Assembly: GCA_017643495.1 (NCBI GenBank)
Contig: JAEPNK010000001.1
Coordinates: 849,623 to 913,622 of the forward strand
Reading direction: 5' to 3'
Source of the DNA: Rhizobiaceae bacterium
GTDB lineage: Bacteria; Pseudomonadota; Alphaproteobacteria; Rhizobiales; Rhizobiaceae
Length of the DNA stretch: 64,000 nucleotides
Shown: positions 1 through 8,561 of the stretch, piece after piece
Position numbering within the stretch: the first letter of the stretch is position 1
Layout of the letters: each line of letters opens with the position of its first letter
Made by a program: the position numbers and the translations under genes
The notes under the pieces: generated by a model
What the model saw: the letters and a program-made list of their open reading frames with translations, nothing else
What the model was told of the DNA's origin: nothing
The model's database searches: none

Positions 1-464
1 GTGTTGCCATGCTGACTGCTCTTTCAGAAGAAGGGCTACTGTCAGCGGCTGCACTGGCTGAATACCATGGCGTTTCTGCAAGTTACTTGCTGAAGCACAT
101 GCAGGCCTTGTCGGGAGCAGGCATTGTCAAAACACTGTCGGGTCCCAAAGGTGGCTACCGGCTTGCGCGCGCGCCCTCGAGCATCACATTGCTTGACATT
201 GTGTTGGCAGTTGAGGGTGCCGGGCCTGCCTTTCGGTGTAATGAAATCAGGCGTCGTGGACCAAATCCGTTGCCCCCGCACACCCTTACCCGGCCATGCA
301 ACATAAATGTTGCCATGTTGCGGGCAGAACAGGCGTATCGCGCGGAACTGCGCAGGGTCACCATCGCCGATATTGTTGCCGAAGTTGTTGAGGCAGATGA
401 CGGATCAATTGCTGCCCGCAGCTGTGCATTTCTGGAGATGCATGAGCGAAAAACCAAATCCTGA
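1..464 (+). CDS. Rrf2-type transcriptional regulator (5' end outside window)
   Basis: Winged-helix DNA-binding protein of the Rrf2 family. The reading frame is open to the left edge of the window, so the true start, which in this family normally precedes an LxxLxYLA-type first helix, is probably missing; the first visible Met is at 9. The HTH is seen in AALAEYHGVSASYLLKHMQA followed by the wing motif GPKGGYRLAR, both typical of Rrf2. The visible protein ends after about 151 residues. A few cysteines occur (around CNEIRR and CNINVAM, and CAFLEM), so a redox or metal sensor is possible, but the spacing does not match the IscR cluster motif with certainty. It lies 46 nt before a CXXC carboxymuconolactone decarboxylase-family gene on the same strand; this pairing is common and suggests the regulator controls that gene. 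Confidence 0.85.
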   Translation, partial: VAMLTALSEEGLLSAAALAEYHGVSASYLLKHMQALSGAGIVKTLSGPKGGYRLARAPSSITLLDIVLAVEGAGPAFRCNEIRRRGPNPLPPHTLTRPCNINVAMLRAEQAYRAELRRVTIADIVAEVVEADDGSIAARSCAFLEMHERKTKS

Positions 465-510
465 TCACCAAACCGAAACAGACTTTCAACCAACTGGAAT
501 GGAGAAAACA

Positions 511-975
511 ATGCAGACCCGTTTCGATTTTTCAAAGGCAGCGCCCGAAGCATATTTGGCGGTTGCTGCGCTCGACAAATATGTCAGGGAGGATTCCGGA
601 ATTGACCATAAGCTTCTTCACATGATCAAGTTGCGGGCATCACAGATAAATGGCTGTGCCTATTGTGTTGACATGCATGTCAAGGAGGCGCGGCGTGATG
701 GTTGTAGTGAGCAATGGATCAACCTGATAAGTGTCTGGCGAGAGTCGCCGGTTTACGATGACCGGGAACGGGCTGTTCTTGCATGGACGGAAGCCCTGAC
801 AAATGTTGCCGAGACCCGGGCACCGGATGCTGATTACGAATTGATCAGGTCGTTTTTCTCCGAAGCGGATACGATGAAGCTCTCGGTAGCCATCGCAACG
901 ATAAATGTCTGGAACCGGCTATGTGTTGCCTTTCGTTCCATGCATCCTCTGGATGCGCCAGGCAAGGCAGCCTGA
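511..975 (+). CDS. Carboxymuconolactone decarboxylase / AhpD-like family protein
   Basis: A 154-residue protein of the carboxymuconolactone decarboxylase (CMD) superfamily. The AhpD-like signature CAYCVDMH, with the two redox cysteines and the histidine three residues after, is at about residues 47-54. Members with this motif act as alkylhydroperoxidase-like thiol proteins rather than as true decarboxylases. The start at 511 is chosen because GGAG lies six bases upstream; an ATG at 499 and an unlikely longer frame from 307 are alternatives. It directly follows the Rrf2-type regulator, and a strong hairpin terminator follows it, so the two probably form a short regulated unit. The substrate cannot be told from the sequence. 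Confidence 0.9.
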   Translation: MQTRFDFSKAAPEAYLAVAALDKYVREDSGIDHKLLHMIKLRASQINGCAYCVDMHVKEARRDGCSEQWINLISVWRESPVYDDRERAVLAWTEALTNVAETRAPDADYELIRSFFSEADTMKLSVAIATINVWNRLCVAFRSMHPLDAPGKAA

Positions 976-1005
976 GCCCGGATACAACAGGAACTTTTTT
1001 ACAAT

Positions 1006-1041
1006 ACGGGCGGGGCATTGTTGCATTACCCGCCCGTTTTT
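1006..1041 (+). terminator. Rho-independent terminator after the CMD-family gene
   Basis: A perfect 9-bp stem, ACGGGCGGG at 1006-1014 with CCCGCCCGT at 1029-1037, encloses a 14-base loop and is followed by a run of T. It sits 30 bases after the stop codon of the CMD-family gene and closes that unit. Confidence 0.85.
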
Positions 1042-1402
1042 GCAGGCCTTATGGTCCACCCTAGGCATCGTCTTCAGAAGAAAACTACTGGTTTGTGAAG
1101 GGTAGTCTGGGGATGTAAACGGACAGGGCTTATGAGGAAATTGGCGCACTGGGAGGAGAAAGCTCGAACGAATTGTTCGATACGCTGGCCGAATGAAACA
1201 CCCAGCTAGAGAACCTGTGGCAAAAAACTTCCGGTACCGCCAAGTCCGCATTGGCCAATCAACAAAAGCATCACCGGCTTAAGGTGGTGGGGGTGGCAAA
1301 GTCGTATTCGTGCGTGATCGAACTGATTTGCCAACGCTTGCTCGATTTCAGCACGGCGCATCGCACGCCGCCAATTGGCGGAATCTGAGTAACCGGCATG
1401 CT
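1042..1402. other. Gene-free stretch with a possible decayed reading frame
   Basis: No intact gene is visible between the terminator and the convergent DUF3592-like gene. On the plus strand, the frame beginning near 1129 reads as a plausible protein for about 90 codons (ending GGI then TGA near 1388) but is broken by an in-frame TGA at about 1192. It may be the remnant of a small gene. A faint likeness to phasins was considered but is too weak to name. Confidence 0.25.
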
Positions 1403-2005
1403 TCAAGGTCGGCCCCCGCCTTGCTGATGAATATCAGGTGTCGAATTATTCGTGCGGTCTGTATCATCATGCACATCTTTCGGCTCCAACTCCGTCAAGA
1501 GTTGCTTGAGTTTGGAAGGAACCACCTTCGGTTTAGGTTTGGGCTTTGGTATCTGCTTTCGTATGAGCCAATAACCAAGGCACCCGACAAGAAACAGCAC
1601 AATCATCCACACCAATCCGAACTCGCGTGTTTCGTGGAGCGGATCGATCTGCACTGTTTCTGGCTCTTCGGACAGATAGCGAATCTGGACACTGTCGCCC
1701 GGTTCAACCGTTCTGTGAAACCCGGACGAAACCGGTGCTTCGGCGGTAATGGCCTGGCCATCGACAAGGAACTGGACCTGGCCGAAATATTGGAAGGTAG
1801 GCGGTCGCTCTGGCCTGCTCGACGCCGTCAGCACTCGCCCGCCGACATAGGTTGCAGTGATCGTTACACCCGAGCGTTCAAAGGCAGAAGTACGCTTCTG
1901 TCTATCGTATAAGCCGTATCCGATAAGAGAGAGAAATATGCCGCCAACAATGGCCATATAGAGATAGACAAAGAACGCGTTTCTGTTTTCCTTTGGGCGT
2001 TTCAT
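1403..2005 (-). CDS. DUF3592-like membrane protein (third of three)
   Basis: A 200-residue protein with an N-terminal membrane helix (about residues 12-32), a roughly 90-residue extracytoplasmic segment, a second helix (about 130-150) and a charged, Pro/Lys-rich cytoplasmic tail. The middle segment, with its V-x-I-R-Y-L pattern before the second helix, matches the DUF3592 layout, whose function is unknown. It is the last gene of a three-gene minus-strand run of related proteins; its ATG overlaps the upstream gene's stop by 4 bases (ATGA), so the two are translationally coupled. Confidence 0.7.
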   Translation of the reverse strand: MKRPKENRNAFFVYLYMAIVGGIFLSLIGYGLYDRQKRTSAFERSGVTITATYVGGRVLTASSRPERPPTFQYFGQVQFLVDGQAITAEAPVSSGFHRTVEPGDSVQIRYLSEEPETVQIDPLHETREFGLVWMIVLFLVGCLGYWLIRKQIPKPKPKPKVVPSKLKQLLTELEPKDVHDDTDRTNNSTPDIHQQGGGRP

Positions 2006-2553
2006 CTCTCTAGGTCCTGCTTTCGCTGTTGGCCTTTTGAGAGACTGGTTTTACTGCCGTCTCTGAGCCATCGCCGCAAGAGCATGGCTCCGAGAATGGA
2101 TGGCAACAAAAACACTGCGGCAATTCCGGTGACAATTGAAGGCAGCGCCCAAAGTGCTTCGAAACGATCGAGCTTCACATTCGCCTTGCGATCCGGCAGA
2201 TAGAGAATCTCATGGATCGAGCCGACTTCGAAATTCCAATTTGGAGAAGATTGCCCGGTGCTGGCTTCTGTCAGTGAGCCGTCAGGGAATTCATAGCGAA
2301 ACACCGGGCTGTAAGTCATTTTGCTTTCAGACCAAGGCGTTGTGTCTTCCCGTTCATAAATCCGGGTGACCTCTCCGGTCGTGCGTTCGGCATTCGCAAC
2401 AAAGATCAATGCGGTAGTGACCAGAAAGGCTGAGGCGCAGAAGAAACTGATCGGCAGCAGGAAGATCAGGAACCACATCCGCCATGAAGCTTCCCGTTTT
2501 CCATCGCGTGTCCGCAACAGCCACCAGTCCCAAGTTGGCAAGAATATAAACAT
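2002..2553 (-). CDS. DUF3592-like membrane protein (second of three)
   Basis: A 183-residue membrane protein. Hydrophobic helices lie at about residues 25-52 and 138-160 and flank a soluble domain containing the DUF3592-type elements Y-x-P-V-F-x-Y-x-F and the later L-Y-L-P-D before helix two. Function is unknown. It lies between two proteins with the same layout, 59 bases after the first and overlapping the third by four bases, so the trio is probably one operon that arose by duplication. Confidence 0.7.
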   Translation of the reverse strand: MFIFLPTWDWWLLRTRDGKREASWRMWFLIFLLPISFFCASAFLVTTALIFVANAERTTGEVTRIYEREDTTPWSESKMTYSPVFRYEFPDGSLTEASTGQSSPNWNFEVGSIHEILYLPDRKANVKLDRFEALWALPSIVTGIAAVFLLPSILGAMLLRRWLRDGSKTSLSKGQQRKQDLER

Positions 2554-2612
2554 GATAAAATAGCCCCCGACAGTGAATCTGCGCTGCGCAACAATTTGCC
2601 GGGCGCCAACAC

Positions 2613-3167
2613 TTAATCGGTCGATATTGGTTGGGTGGCCGCCGCATTTTTAGCGGCAACTTTGGCGACTCGGCGAAAAAGGTAACCGGTGCCAAAAAAG
2701 AATATCGCGATAAGTGCGGGTGTAATTATGCTCCACGAAACCCAATTCTTGTCGATGTGGTTTTCTTCAGGGTCGACCGGGAGATAGCGAACGGCGATTT
2801 CTTGGTCAGCAGAGAGGCCACGATAGAATGCCTCCGAAACCCTGCGTTCCCGCTGGTATTCCTGGCCATCGGCGTCGAATTTGTAGGTGACGTAATAGTC
2901 GGTTCGCAGCCTCGCATCCAAAACAGTACCACTGCCGCCGCCATAGGTCCGAACCGTGCGATAGGTGTCTGTGCGCAAGGCGACAACCGTTGCCTGGCCG
3001 TCGGCACCAAAGACAGCCATGCGTACTGCATCGAAACTGGTGAAAGAAAGAGCCAGGCTCGACAGAAGCGCCACGACAAAAAGGAAGGTACTGAAATAAC
3101 GCAGCACTTTGGCGCCGCCATCCGGCGGCGTATTGCCTTTGGCATATTGGGCAGCTGTCTCAGACAT
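2613..3167 (-). CDS. DUF3592-like membrane protein (first of three)
   Basis: A 184-residue protein with two membrane helices (about 25-47 and 145-165) around a soluble domain with YYVTYKFDADGQEY and IAVRYLPVDPEEN, the usual DUF3592 pattern (a beta-rich domain ending in R-Y-x-P-x-D-P just before the second helix). The ATG at 3167 is preferred because GGAG is six bases upstream; a TTG two codons earlier is possible. It heads a run of three such proteins on the minus strand, behind two LuxR-type regulators on the same strand. Confidence 0.75.
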   Translation of the reverse strand: MSETAAQYAKGNTPPDGGAKVLRYFSTFLFVVALLSSLALSFTSFDAVRMAVFGADGQATVVALRTDTYRTVRTYGGGSGTVLDARLRTDYYVTYKFDADGQEYQRERRVSEAFYRGLSADQEIAVRYLPVDPEENHIDKNWVSWSIITPALIAIFFFGTGYLFRRVAKVAAKNAAATQPISTD

Positions 3168-3257
3168 TGGCAACTCCGGTCGTTTGGGCTTTTAAGCGGC
3201 GAAACCCTAGTCGGCACACCGGGTGTTCGGCTCCGTGGTGTTCTTGTGGCATCTCGA

Positions 3258-4367
3258 TCAATATGCTCTTTCGTGGGCCATCAGAACCTTGATCAGTTCA
3301 GCCTGCCGGGTCACCCTGGCTTTTTCAAAAATGCTTGAAAGTTGCGTGCGCGCAGTATTGATCGAGATGCCACAGCGGCCGGCTGCTGCGGCACGCCCAT
3401 CCCCCTTTAGCATTTCAAGCGCAAGCTTTGCCTCGGCGGGCGTGAAGCCGAAGTTCTTTTGCAATGCGTCAGCTTGCTGGCGTCGGCGGCGGACAGGGTC
3501 GTCAATTAGCAGGATTGCGGCAGGCCGCGGTTCGCCGGGCGCCACGCCTGCAATTCGGAAAGGACTGATATCGACAGCAAGGGCCGTATCCGGTCGGGAC
3601 GGATTAAGTTCAATCCTTCGACCAGCCGGCAAACTGAATCTCGTTTCGGAACAGGCATTGACGATCGCGGTCAGTGCTGCAGTGGCGCTCCGGTTGGCAA
3701 AATGAATTCGCCCATTCACAACAGTTATGCCGGATCGCGCGCCAAAGAGCTGTTCGGCTGCGTCGTCGGCAAATAGAACGCGCCGCATGGCATCAACGAT
3801 GACGGTGCCTGTTTGGTGCGTACCAAAGCCAGCGTTCAGGGTTGCTTTCTCGAAAGCCATCCGTTGGAGCCTTCGGGTAATGTCGGCCGAACGGATCAAA
3901 TGTGGGACAAGAAGCAGGAAGCGGCGCCTTGTATCGTCATCGATCTCGTCGTGACGGGGCGATGCTTGCAGAACGATACTGGCGAACCCATCGTTGTCGA
4001 TAAACAGATTGGTGGCGATCCGCTCTGCACCCAAGCCTGTATTGCGCCAATAGTCGTTGTAAAAACGGCTGGCAAAGAACCTGCTGCGGCCAGTGTCGTC
4101 AAGGCTGGTCACTTGTCCAATCGGCATTTTTGCCGTCGCTTCAGCGGTCGGATCATGCTTCCACCAATGTTCTGCATAGTCTGAAACGACCTGAGGGTCT
4201 GCGCGAGGCGTAACGACCGACGAGTAATTGATTTGTGGGTCATTGGCGACGAGCGCGGCATTCTCCACGCCGGTATAATCAGCGATGGCGCATAACAGTT
4301 CCGGCCAGAGTTCGGCATCAAATGCGGCATCGTAAATTTGTCCGACGATCTCTGTCGCGTTCGCCAT
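3258..4367 (-). CDS. LuxR-type transcriptional regulator
   Basis: A 369-residue regulator. Its last 65 residues form a LuxR/GerE helix-turn-helix, recognised by FTPAEAKLALEMLKGDG and the recognition-helix pattern ISINTARTQLSSIFEKARV. The N-terminal 300 residues look like a sensory region: residues 1-180 resemble the all-helical/GAF-like sensor common in alphaproteobacterial LuxR proteins, and about 200-290 resemble a PAS-like fold. No receiver domain is present. The start at 4367 has GAGGGA just upstream; the open frame reaches back to 4475. A second LuxR-type gene lies directly upstream on the same strand, with 234 bases between them. Confidence 0.85.
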   Translation of the reverse strand: MANATEIVGQIYDAAFDAELWPELLCAIADYTGVENAALVANDPQINYSSVVTPRADPQVVSDYAEHWWKHDPTAEATAKMPIGQVTSLDDTGRSRFFASRFYNDYWRNTGLGAERIATNLFIDNDGFASIVLQASPRHDEIDDDTRRRFLLLVPHLIRSADITRRLQRMAFEKATLNAGFGTHQTGTVIVDAMRRVLFADDAAEQLFGARSGITVVNGRIHFANRSATAALTAIVNACSETRFSLPAGRRIELNPSRPDTALAVDISPFRIAGVAPGEPRPAAILLIDDPVRRRRQQADALQKNFGFTPAEAKLALEMLKGDGRAAAAGRCGISINTARTQLSSIFEKARVTRQAELIKVLMAHERAY

Positions 4368-4601
4368 CGCTTCCCTCTTGTTCTCCTGACGGCGGCGTGG
4401 CATCGTGTTTCTGCCAATATCGCTTTCCCGAGGAGAAGGGTTCTCCATGCCGGTCGCTGTTCCCGCCCATATCACGGCCCCGTGAGATGGAAGCTAGCTT
4501 ATTGTGATCGCGGTCGCTTACCCCATGCAGGGTATTTCAAGCCAAGATCTCGGACAATCCGGTTTGGCTCCGGCCATATCGGTCTGTTGATTCTCACAGT
4601 C

Positions 4602-6314
4602 TTACCCAACCAGATCCGCGATCAGGCTAGCGACCTGATCAGGGGCTTGGTGGAGGACGAGCTGACCGGCATTGTCGATGGGTAAAATCTCAAGTCCGGC
4701 GCGCATAGTTGCGATTTCAGCCACCAAATCAAACGGCGTTACCGGATCCTGCGTGCCGTGGACGAATGTCATGGTGCCCGGTGCGAGCTTTTTCAGCCAT
4801 GTAGACCAATCGGATGCTGCCAAAGCAGCGTCATATTCATAGCTGTTGGTCCCCTGCTGAAAGGCACGACGGAAATCATTCAGGAAAAGCGTCCTGACGC
4901 TGGCGGAGGATATCGCGTTCCTGTCGACCGGTGCCGAAGCGTAGAGATTGTCAAACAGAACTTCGGAGCGGTTTTCGATCAGCAGACCGAATGTCCCCCG
5001 CACGAGGAGTGAAAGCGCCTTCGGAAAATAGCGTGCCGTATACGCATAGAGGCGAGGCCATGCCGGCAGGCGATGGATATGTTCGCGGTTCAGGAACGGT
5101 GGAAATCCCGCGATGGCCAAGGCGCTGTGGACGCGATCCGGCAGCAACGCCGCAGTCGCGGCCGCATAAACAGCAGCCGACATGTGCCCCACCGCGATCG
5201 TCTTCTCAACGCCGAACGCGTCAAGCACGAATTCGAGATCTGACACAAATGCCTTCTCAAGGGAAAAAGGCTTGCTTGGGTATGGCGAGGACATCGCAAA
5301 CCCGGGGCGCCAAGGACATATCAGCTTGATCCTGTACTGTTTCAGGGCTTCGACAACGCGAGGCGACATAACCGTTCCCGAAAACATGTTATGCAGGAAA
5401 ATCACTGGACGCCCCGTGGGGTGGCCGTGAATATCCACTTGTATCTGCCGATTGTCCGGGAGCGTAAGGGAAATGCTACCCGCTGGTGTCGGATTGTCCG
5501 GCTGGTTAGGTGCCGGGGCAGCAATTTCCGGCTTGCTTAGTGTAATCGCCGCGAACAGCCGAATGAGATCGAGCTGGGATCCAACCCCCGTTTTGGCCAG
5601 AAGGGATTTGGCCTGAGTGCGGACTGTTTGAATCGAACGCTGGCGGCTATGCGCGAGATCAGAGAGGCTCTGGCCTCTCACCAGGGTTTTTAGGACCGCC
5701 TGCTCTGAGTCTGACAGGCTGAACGCTTCGGCCATCGCTGCGCCCGCCGCCTGTGACCATTCGAAGTTGATACGGATAAGCCGTGCGACCGCATTACTCT
5801 CATGGCTTCTGGCGGAAGAAAGCGCCCATAAGCTGCGTTGTCCGTCTGATGCATAAAAAGGTAATATGCTGAAAACGGCTTCTGAATCGGTGCGCGCGAT
5901 CTGTTTCAGGCTTTCGCTCAGCACATATTCGGTATCCGCGTCGGTGGGTGTTGAAAACACGCTGTCTCCGGCAACGAAAAGAGGTTCCCGGCCATCCTGG
6001 ACCTGTACCGAAACGACGGTCGCACTGCTGTCGAGCAGTACGAATTCACCGGCGTCGCGTATTGCTGACGATCTGGCGTCATCACTGCGCCAAAGCCGCA
6101 TGAATGCATCTGCCGCCTTTTCGAAATGATATTCTGCACCGGTGAGATCGAGCATCTGCTTTCTCCCGGCGTCCGTGCTAAGCTCTTGTGCTTGAGACTC
6201 TACGGATCTGTCGTAGATTGTCGAAAGTTCATTGATGAAGCGCTCGACTTTGGCCGAATTGGAAACCGTTTCTAGGGCGAGCGCGACGATCTGTTGTTTC
6301 TTTTCTGACCACAA
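4602..6314 (-). CDS. LuxR HTH fused to an alpha/beta-hydrolase fold with lost catalytic residues
   Basis: About 570 residues from a TTG start at 6314, chosen because GGAGG (6321-6326) lies seven bases upstream; the open frame extends to an ATG at 6353 without a good ribosome site. Residues 1-205 are a sensor-like region, about 205-270 a LuxR-type HTH (LSDSEQAVLKTL, SIQTVRTQAKSLL), and about 300-570 an alpha/beta-hydrolase fold. The hydrolase lacks key residues: at the nucleophile elbow, where relatives have G-H-S-x-G, it has G-H-M-S-A (Met at about 378), and the expected late His in NAGHL is Gln (NAGQL, about 551). The Asp of GTQDP (about 523) remains. I infer a ligand-binding pseudoenzyme that controls the HTH. 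An adjacent Ser or the His four residues after Gln551 could in principle compensate. Confidence 0.85.
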   Translation of the reverse strand: MWSEKKQQIVALALETVSNSAKVERFINELSTIYDRSVESQAQELSTDAGRKQMLDLTGAEYHFEKAADAFMRLWRSDDARSSAIRDAGEFVLLDSSATVVSVQVQDGREPLFVAGDSVFSTPTDADTEYVLSESLKQIARTDSEAVFSILPFYASDGQRSLWALSSARSHESNAVARLIRINFEWSQAAGAAMAEAFSLSDSEQAVLKTLVRGQSLSDLAHSRQRSIQTVRTQAKSLLAKTGVGSQLDLIRLFAAITLSKPEIAAPAPNQPDNPTPAGSISLTLPDNRQIQVDIHGHPTGRPVIFLHNMFSGTVMSPRVVEALKQYRIKLICPWRPGFAMSSPYPSKPFSLEKAFVSDLEFVLDAFGVEKTIAVGHMSAAVYAAATAALLPDRVHSALAIAGFPPFLNREHIHRLPAWPRLYAYTARYFPKALSLLVRGTFGLLIENRSEVLFDNLYASAPVDRNAISSASVRTLFLNDFRRAFQQGTNSYEYDAALAASDWSTWLKKLAPGTMTFVHGTQDPVTPFDLVAEIATMRAGLEILPIDNAGQLVLHQAPDQVASLIADLVG

Positions 6315-6662
6315 GTGAATTCCTCCGACGCATAACAACAATCTGCGCGCCATAACATTCAGCTGCTCGCGACCTCTGCCTTGAGGCTGACGTTACTATT
6401 TGTAGACAACGTTTATCCGCCGCACAAGCAAGGCAGGCGTGAACGTTTTCTCTCGTGTGCGCCCGCAAATCTCTTGGGTGACATGAATTTTCGGACCCAT
6501 CGCCATTACCATCGATCAGCAATCGGGTGAATCTGTCTCGGCAGTCTTCCGCAAAACCCAGTTGCGGAGCGGCGTATAAAAAGAAAACGCTGTTGGAAGG
6601 ATAGCGCGAGGTATTGGAGTCCCCTTTTCATATGATTGGCGGCGACCTGTTTTCAGAATCAC
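6315..6662. other. Intergenic stretch, nothing identified
   Basis: About 350 bases between the convergently read end of a small secreted-protein gene and the start of the LuxR/hydrolase fusion. It holds the GGAGG ribosome site of the fusion gene (6321-6326) and presumably its promoter. I see no RNA gene, repeat or terminator with confidence. Confidence 0.4.
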
Positions 6663-7046
6663 TCAGCGTGCGAAGAGACGGACGGTTGCGCGGCGCAATT
6701 TCAGGCTGGTCTCTTCATACAGGAATTTGACTGAGCGCAAGTCGCGGCGCCCTCCCTTCAGATCGATTGCCCGCGTGCAATGACCCGGCTCAATCCGGCG
6801 GGCGATTTTCACGTCCTGGCGCCCGCCATTGGCAAAGTGCACATCAACATCGTAGAAGCGTACCGGGTTGCGGCTGACACAGAGTCTGATTTGACCGAAC
6901 CGGCGAGGGCCGGGTTTATGTATGATGTCATGGTCCAGCCGGTCCGTGACGTTTTTCTTGCCGATCAGTTCCCATGCACCTGCAGGCACTGGAGCGGAAA
7001 CCCCCATGACTGTTAACGTACCCAAAATGACAGCAAATTTCAGCAT
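6663..7046 (-). CDS. Small secreted protein, DUF2541-like
   Basis: A 127-residue protein with a Sec signal peptide (hydrophobic core about residues 3-18, likely cut near PAGA-W). The mature part carries W-E-L-I-G near its start, then D-H-D-I-I, IDLKGGRRDLRSVKFLYEE and a final beta-rich segment. This order resembles the DUF2541 family (E. coli YaaI type) of small periplasmic proteins of unknown function; the match is from memory of the pattern and is moderate. The start at 7046 has GGAGG five bases upstream. It is divergent from another secreted-protein gene, and one copy of an 18-bp element (7115-7132) lies about 70 bases upstream of its start. Confidence 0.65.
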   Translation of the reverse strand: MLKFAVILGTLTVMGVSAPVPAGAWELIGKKNVTDRLDHDIIHKPGPRRFGQIRLCVSRNPVRFYDVDVHFANGGRQDVKIARRIEPGHCTRAIDLKGGRRDLRSVKFLYEETSLKLRRATVRLFAR

Positions 7047-7114
7047 TCCATCCTCCTTGCCATTCTCATGGCTTTTCATGCCTCGGGAAAGCTACCGGCG
7101 CGTGCGCAACCGTG

Positions 7115-7132
7115 CATGCGACGTTTGTGCGA
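7115..7132 (-). promoter_or_regulatory. Shared 18-bp upstream element, copy 1
   Basis: Read on the minus strand this is TCGCACAAACGTCGCATG, identical to the copies at 7256-7273 and 8562-8579. It contains TCGCA twice with an 11-bp period. It lies 69 bases upstream of the DUF2541-like gene and points toward it, as the other copies point toward their genes. Function as an operator is inferred. Confidence 0.6.
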
Positions 7133-7255
7133 TGCTGATGCGTTTTTGTTTCGGTGCACCCTGTCTTGGTCATCTGAGCAGCATCGCGGCGGCAACAAGC
7201 GCTTGTTGTCTCTGGTGGCGTTCCTGCGAAGTAACTGAAGAAAACCGCCTCGGTA

Positions 7256-7273
7256 TCGCACAAACGTCGCATG
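7256..7273 (+). promoter_or_regulatory. Shared 18-bp upstream element, copy 2
   Basis: TCGCACAAACGTCGCATG on the plus strand, 48 bases before the start of the secreted-protein gene at 7322. CTGAAGAAAA lies 11 bases upstream (7235-7244); the copy at 8562 has the same decamer 10 bases upstream, so the conserved block is nearly 40 bp. Likely a binding site for a tandem-binding regulator. Confidence 0.6.
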
Positions 7274-7321
7274 ATTGGTCGTTTGGTACCCGGTAATCTC
7301 TCGCCGAAAACAGGAGGGATT

Positions 7322-7861
7322 ATGATGTCTATGAAACGGTTAATTTACTCAATTGCCGGTCTCTTGACTGTGGGGATTTTGTTCGCCACGGCGCCAGTAC
7401 AGGCGCAGAATCTGGGGCTGACTGTCGATCAACTCATCGGGAAGGTCGGCGCCGCATCGGATGCCGCAGGGGAAACCCTGGGCTTTGAGAAACAGAGATG
7501 TGTGGAAAATCCCAAACCAGGCGACAAAACACAAACGGTCATCAGTTGTCTTTATCGCCTTGGGGAGCGGCGGACGCTGATCACCAATGCTGAACCGGAA
7601 GGGCAGCTTTTGAACATATCCACCCGGCCCTGGGTCGGCGGAGAGGGAAGCTCTGGCGCGTTGATGATTTCCTGGATCGCGTCGGCGATCAATGGCAGCG
7701 AGCCGTCGGCCTGGCGCGATGCTGCCGATAGCCTGGTAAATACGGCTGCCGCTGATGGTGCGGGTAGCGCCACCATGGGGCGTGTCGATTTTACCGCGCT
7801 CGATTCAAACGGAAAACTGACCATTGGGGCCACGGCCAATAGCAGCGCCAGTACACAATAA
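7322..7861 (+). CDS. Secreted hypothetical protein
   Basis: A 179-residue protein with a clear signal peptide (hydrophobic core about residues 8-22, cleavage after V-Q-A-Q). Two cysteines in the mature part (RCVENP and ISCLYR) could form a disulfide. I do not recognise the family. The start at 7322 follows AGGAGGG at about eight bases; the open frame begins further up at 7271. It is 12 bases before a DUF805 membrane-protein gene with its own GGGAGGA site, so the two are probably cotranscribed, and the unit carries the shared 18-bp element upstream. Confidence 0.7.
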   Translation: MMSMKRLIYSIAGLLTVGILFATAPVQAQNLGLTVDQLIGKVGAASDAAGETLGFEKQRCVENPKPGDKTQTVISCLYRLGERRTLITNAEPEGQLLNISTRPWVGGEGSSGALMISWIASAINGSEPSAWRDAADSLVNTAAADGAGSATMGRVDFTALDSNGKLTIGATANSSASTQ

Positions 7862-7873
7862 GGGAGGAAAGCA

Positions 7874-8386
7874 ATGGACCTTTTTACAAGCTTTAACGGG
7901 CGCATTTCGCGCAAGGGCTTCTGGCTCGGTTTTCTGGCAATGGTTGCGGTTGCGGTCGTTGCCGGGATGGTAATGTTGCAGATATCGCCCGTTGCTGCGG
8001 TGGGAATGAACTCGGTTGCGTCCGACGGCATCATGGTGATGCTTGTGCAACTCGCCGTGGCTGCGGCGATCACCTATTTCTGGTCCGCCATTGTCGTGAA
8101 GCGGCTTCACGATCGTGGCAAGTCCGCCATGCCATGGGCAATTGTGTTCATAGCGCCGGGCGTTCTTATGCAGGCCATGAGCATTTTCAAGATTGGCTAT
8201 TCGGCTGAGGAACTGGCCGGCACTCAGATCATGGTTCCAGGCATTGGTGCGACGGTGGTGACGTTGCTAACTGTCGCCGTGGGACTATGGGCGATCATCG
8301 AACTGGGGTTCCTCAAAGGCACGCCGGGCGACAACGCCTATGGTCCCAATCCGTTGGGCGGAACACAGGCCGCGCAGGCGGCCTAA
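7874..8386 (+). CDS. DUF805 family inner-membrane protein
   Basis: A 170-residue DUF805 (YhaH-type) membrane protein. Hallmarks are the N-terminal FNGRISRKGFW, the central VKRLHDRGKSA and the C-terminal GTPGDNAYGPNP. Four membrane helices can be drawn at about residues 17-40, 53-75, 85-105 and 120-140. The function of the family is not known; members are common in envelope-stress contexts. It follows the secreted protein by 12 bases and shares its promoter. Confidence 0.9.
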   Translation: MDLFTSFNGRISRKGFWLGFLAMVAVAVVAGMVMLQISPVAAVGMNSVASDGIMVMLVQLAVAAAITYFWSAIVVKRLHDRGKSAMPWAIVFIAPGVLMQAMSIFKIGYSAEELAGTQIMVPGIGATVVTLLTVAVGLWAIIELGFLKGTPGDNAYGPNPLGGTQAAQAA

Positions 8387-8561
8387 ACCACTGCACTTCG
8401 GATTCTTGCATCGGATCAAGGAGGGTGATGCCATCGGCATCATCTGCACCTCGAACGGTCTGCCTCGAGTGGTCAAATCGTGCACGGGGAATCGGGTGCT
8501 AAACCAAATCTCGTTGTATCTACTGGCGTTCGGTGAAACACCTGAAGAAAATGACTGGTTT

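Noticed and set aside
2631-3338. Open frame of 235 codons opposite the first DUF3592-like gene
   Set aside because: Shadow frame; the minus-strand protein has membrane helices, family pattern and a ribosome site.
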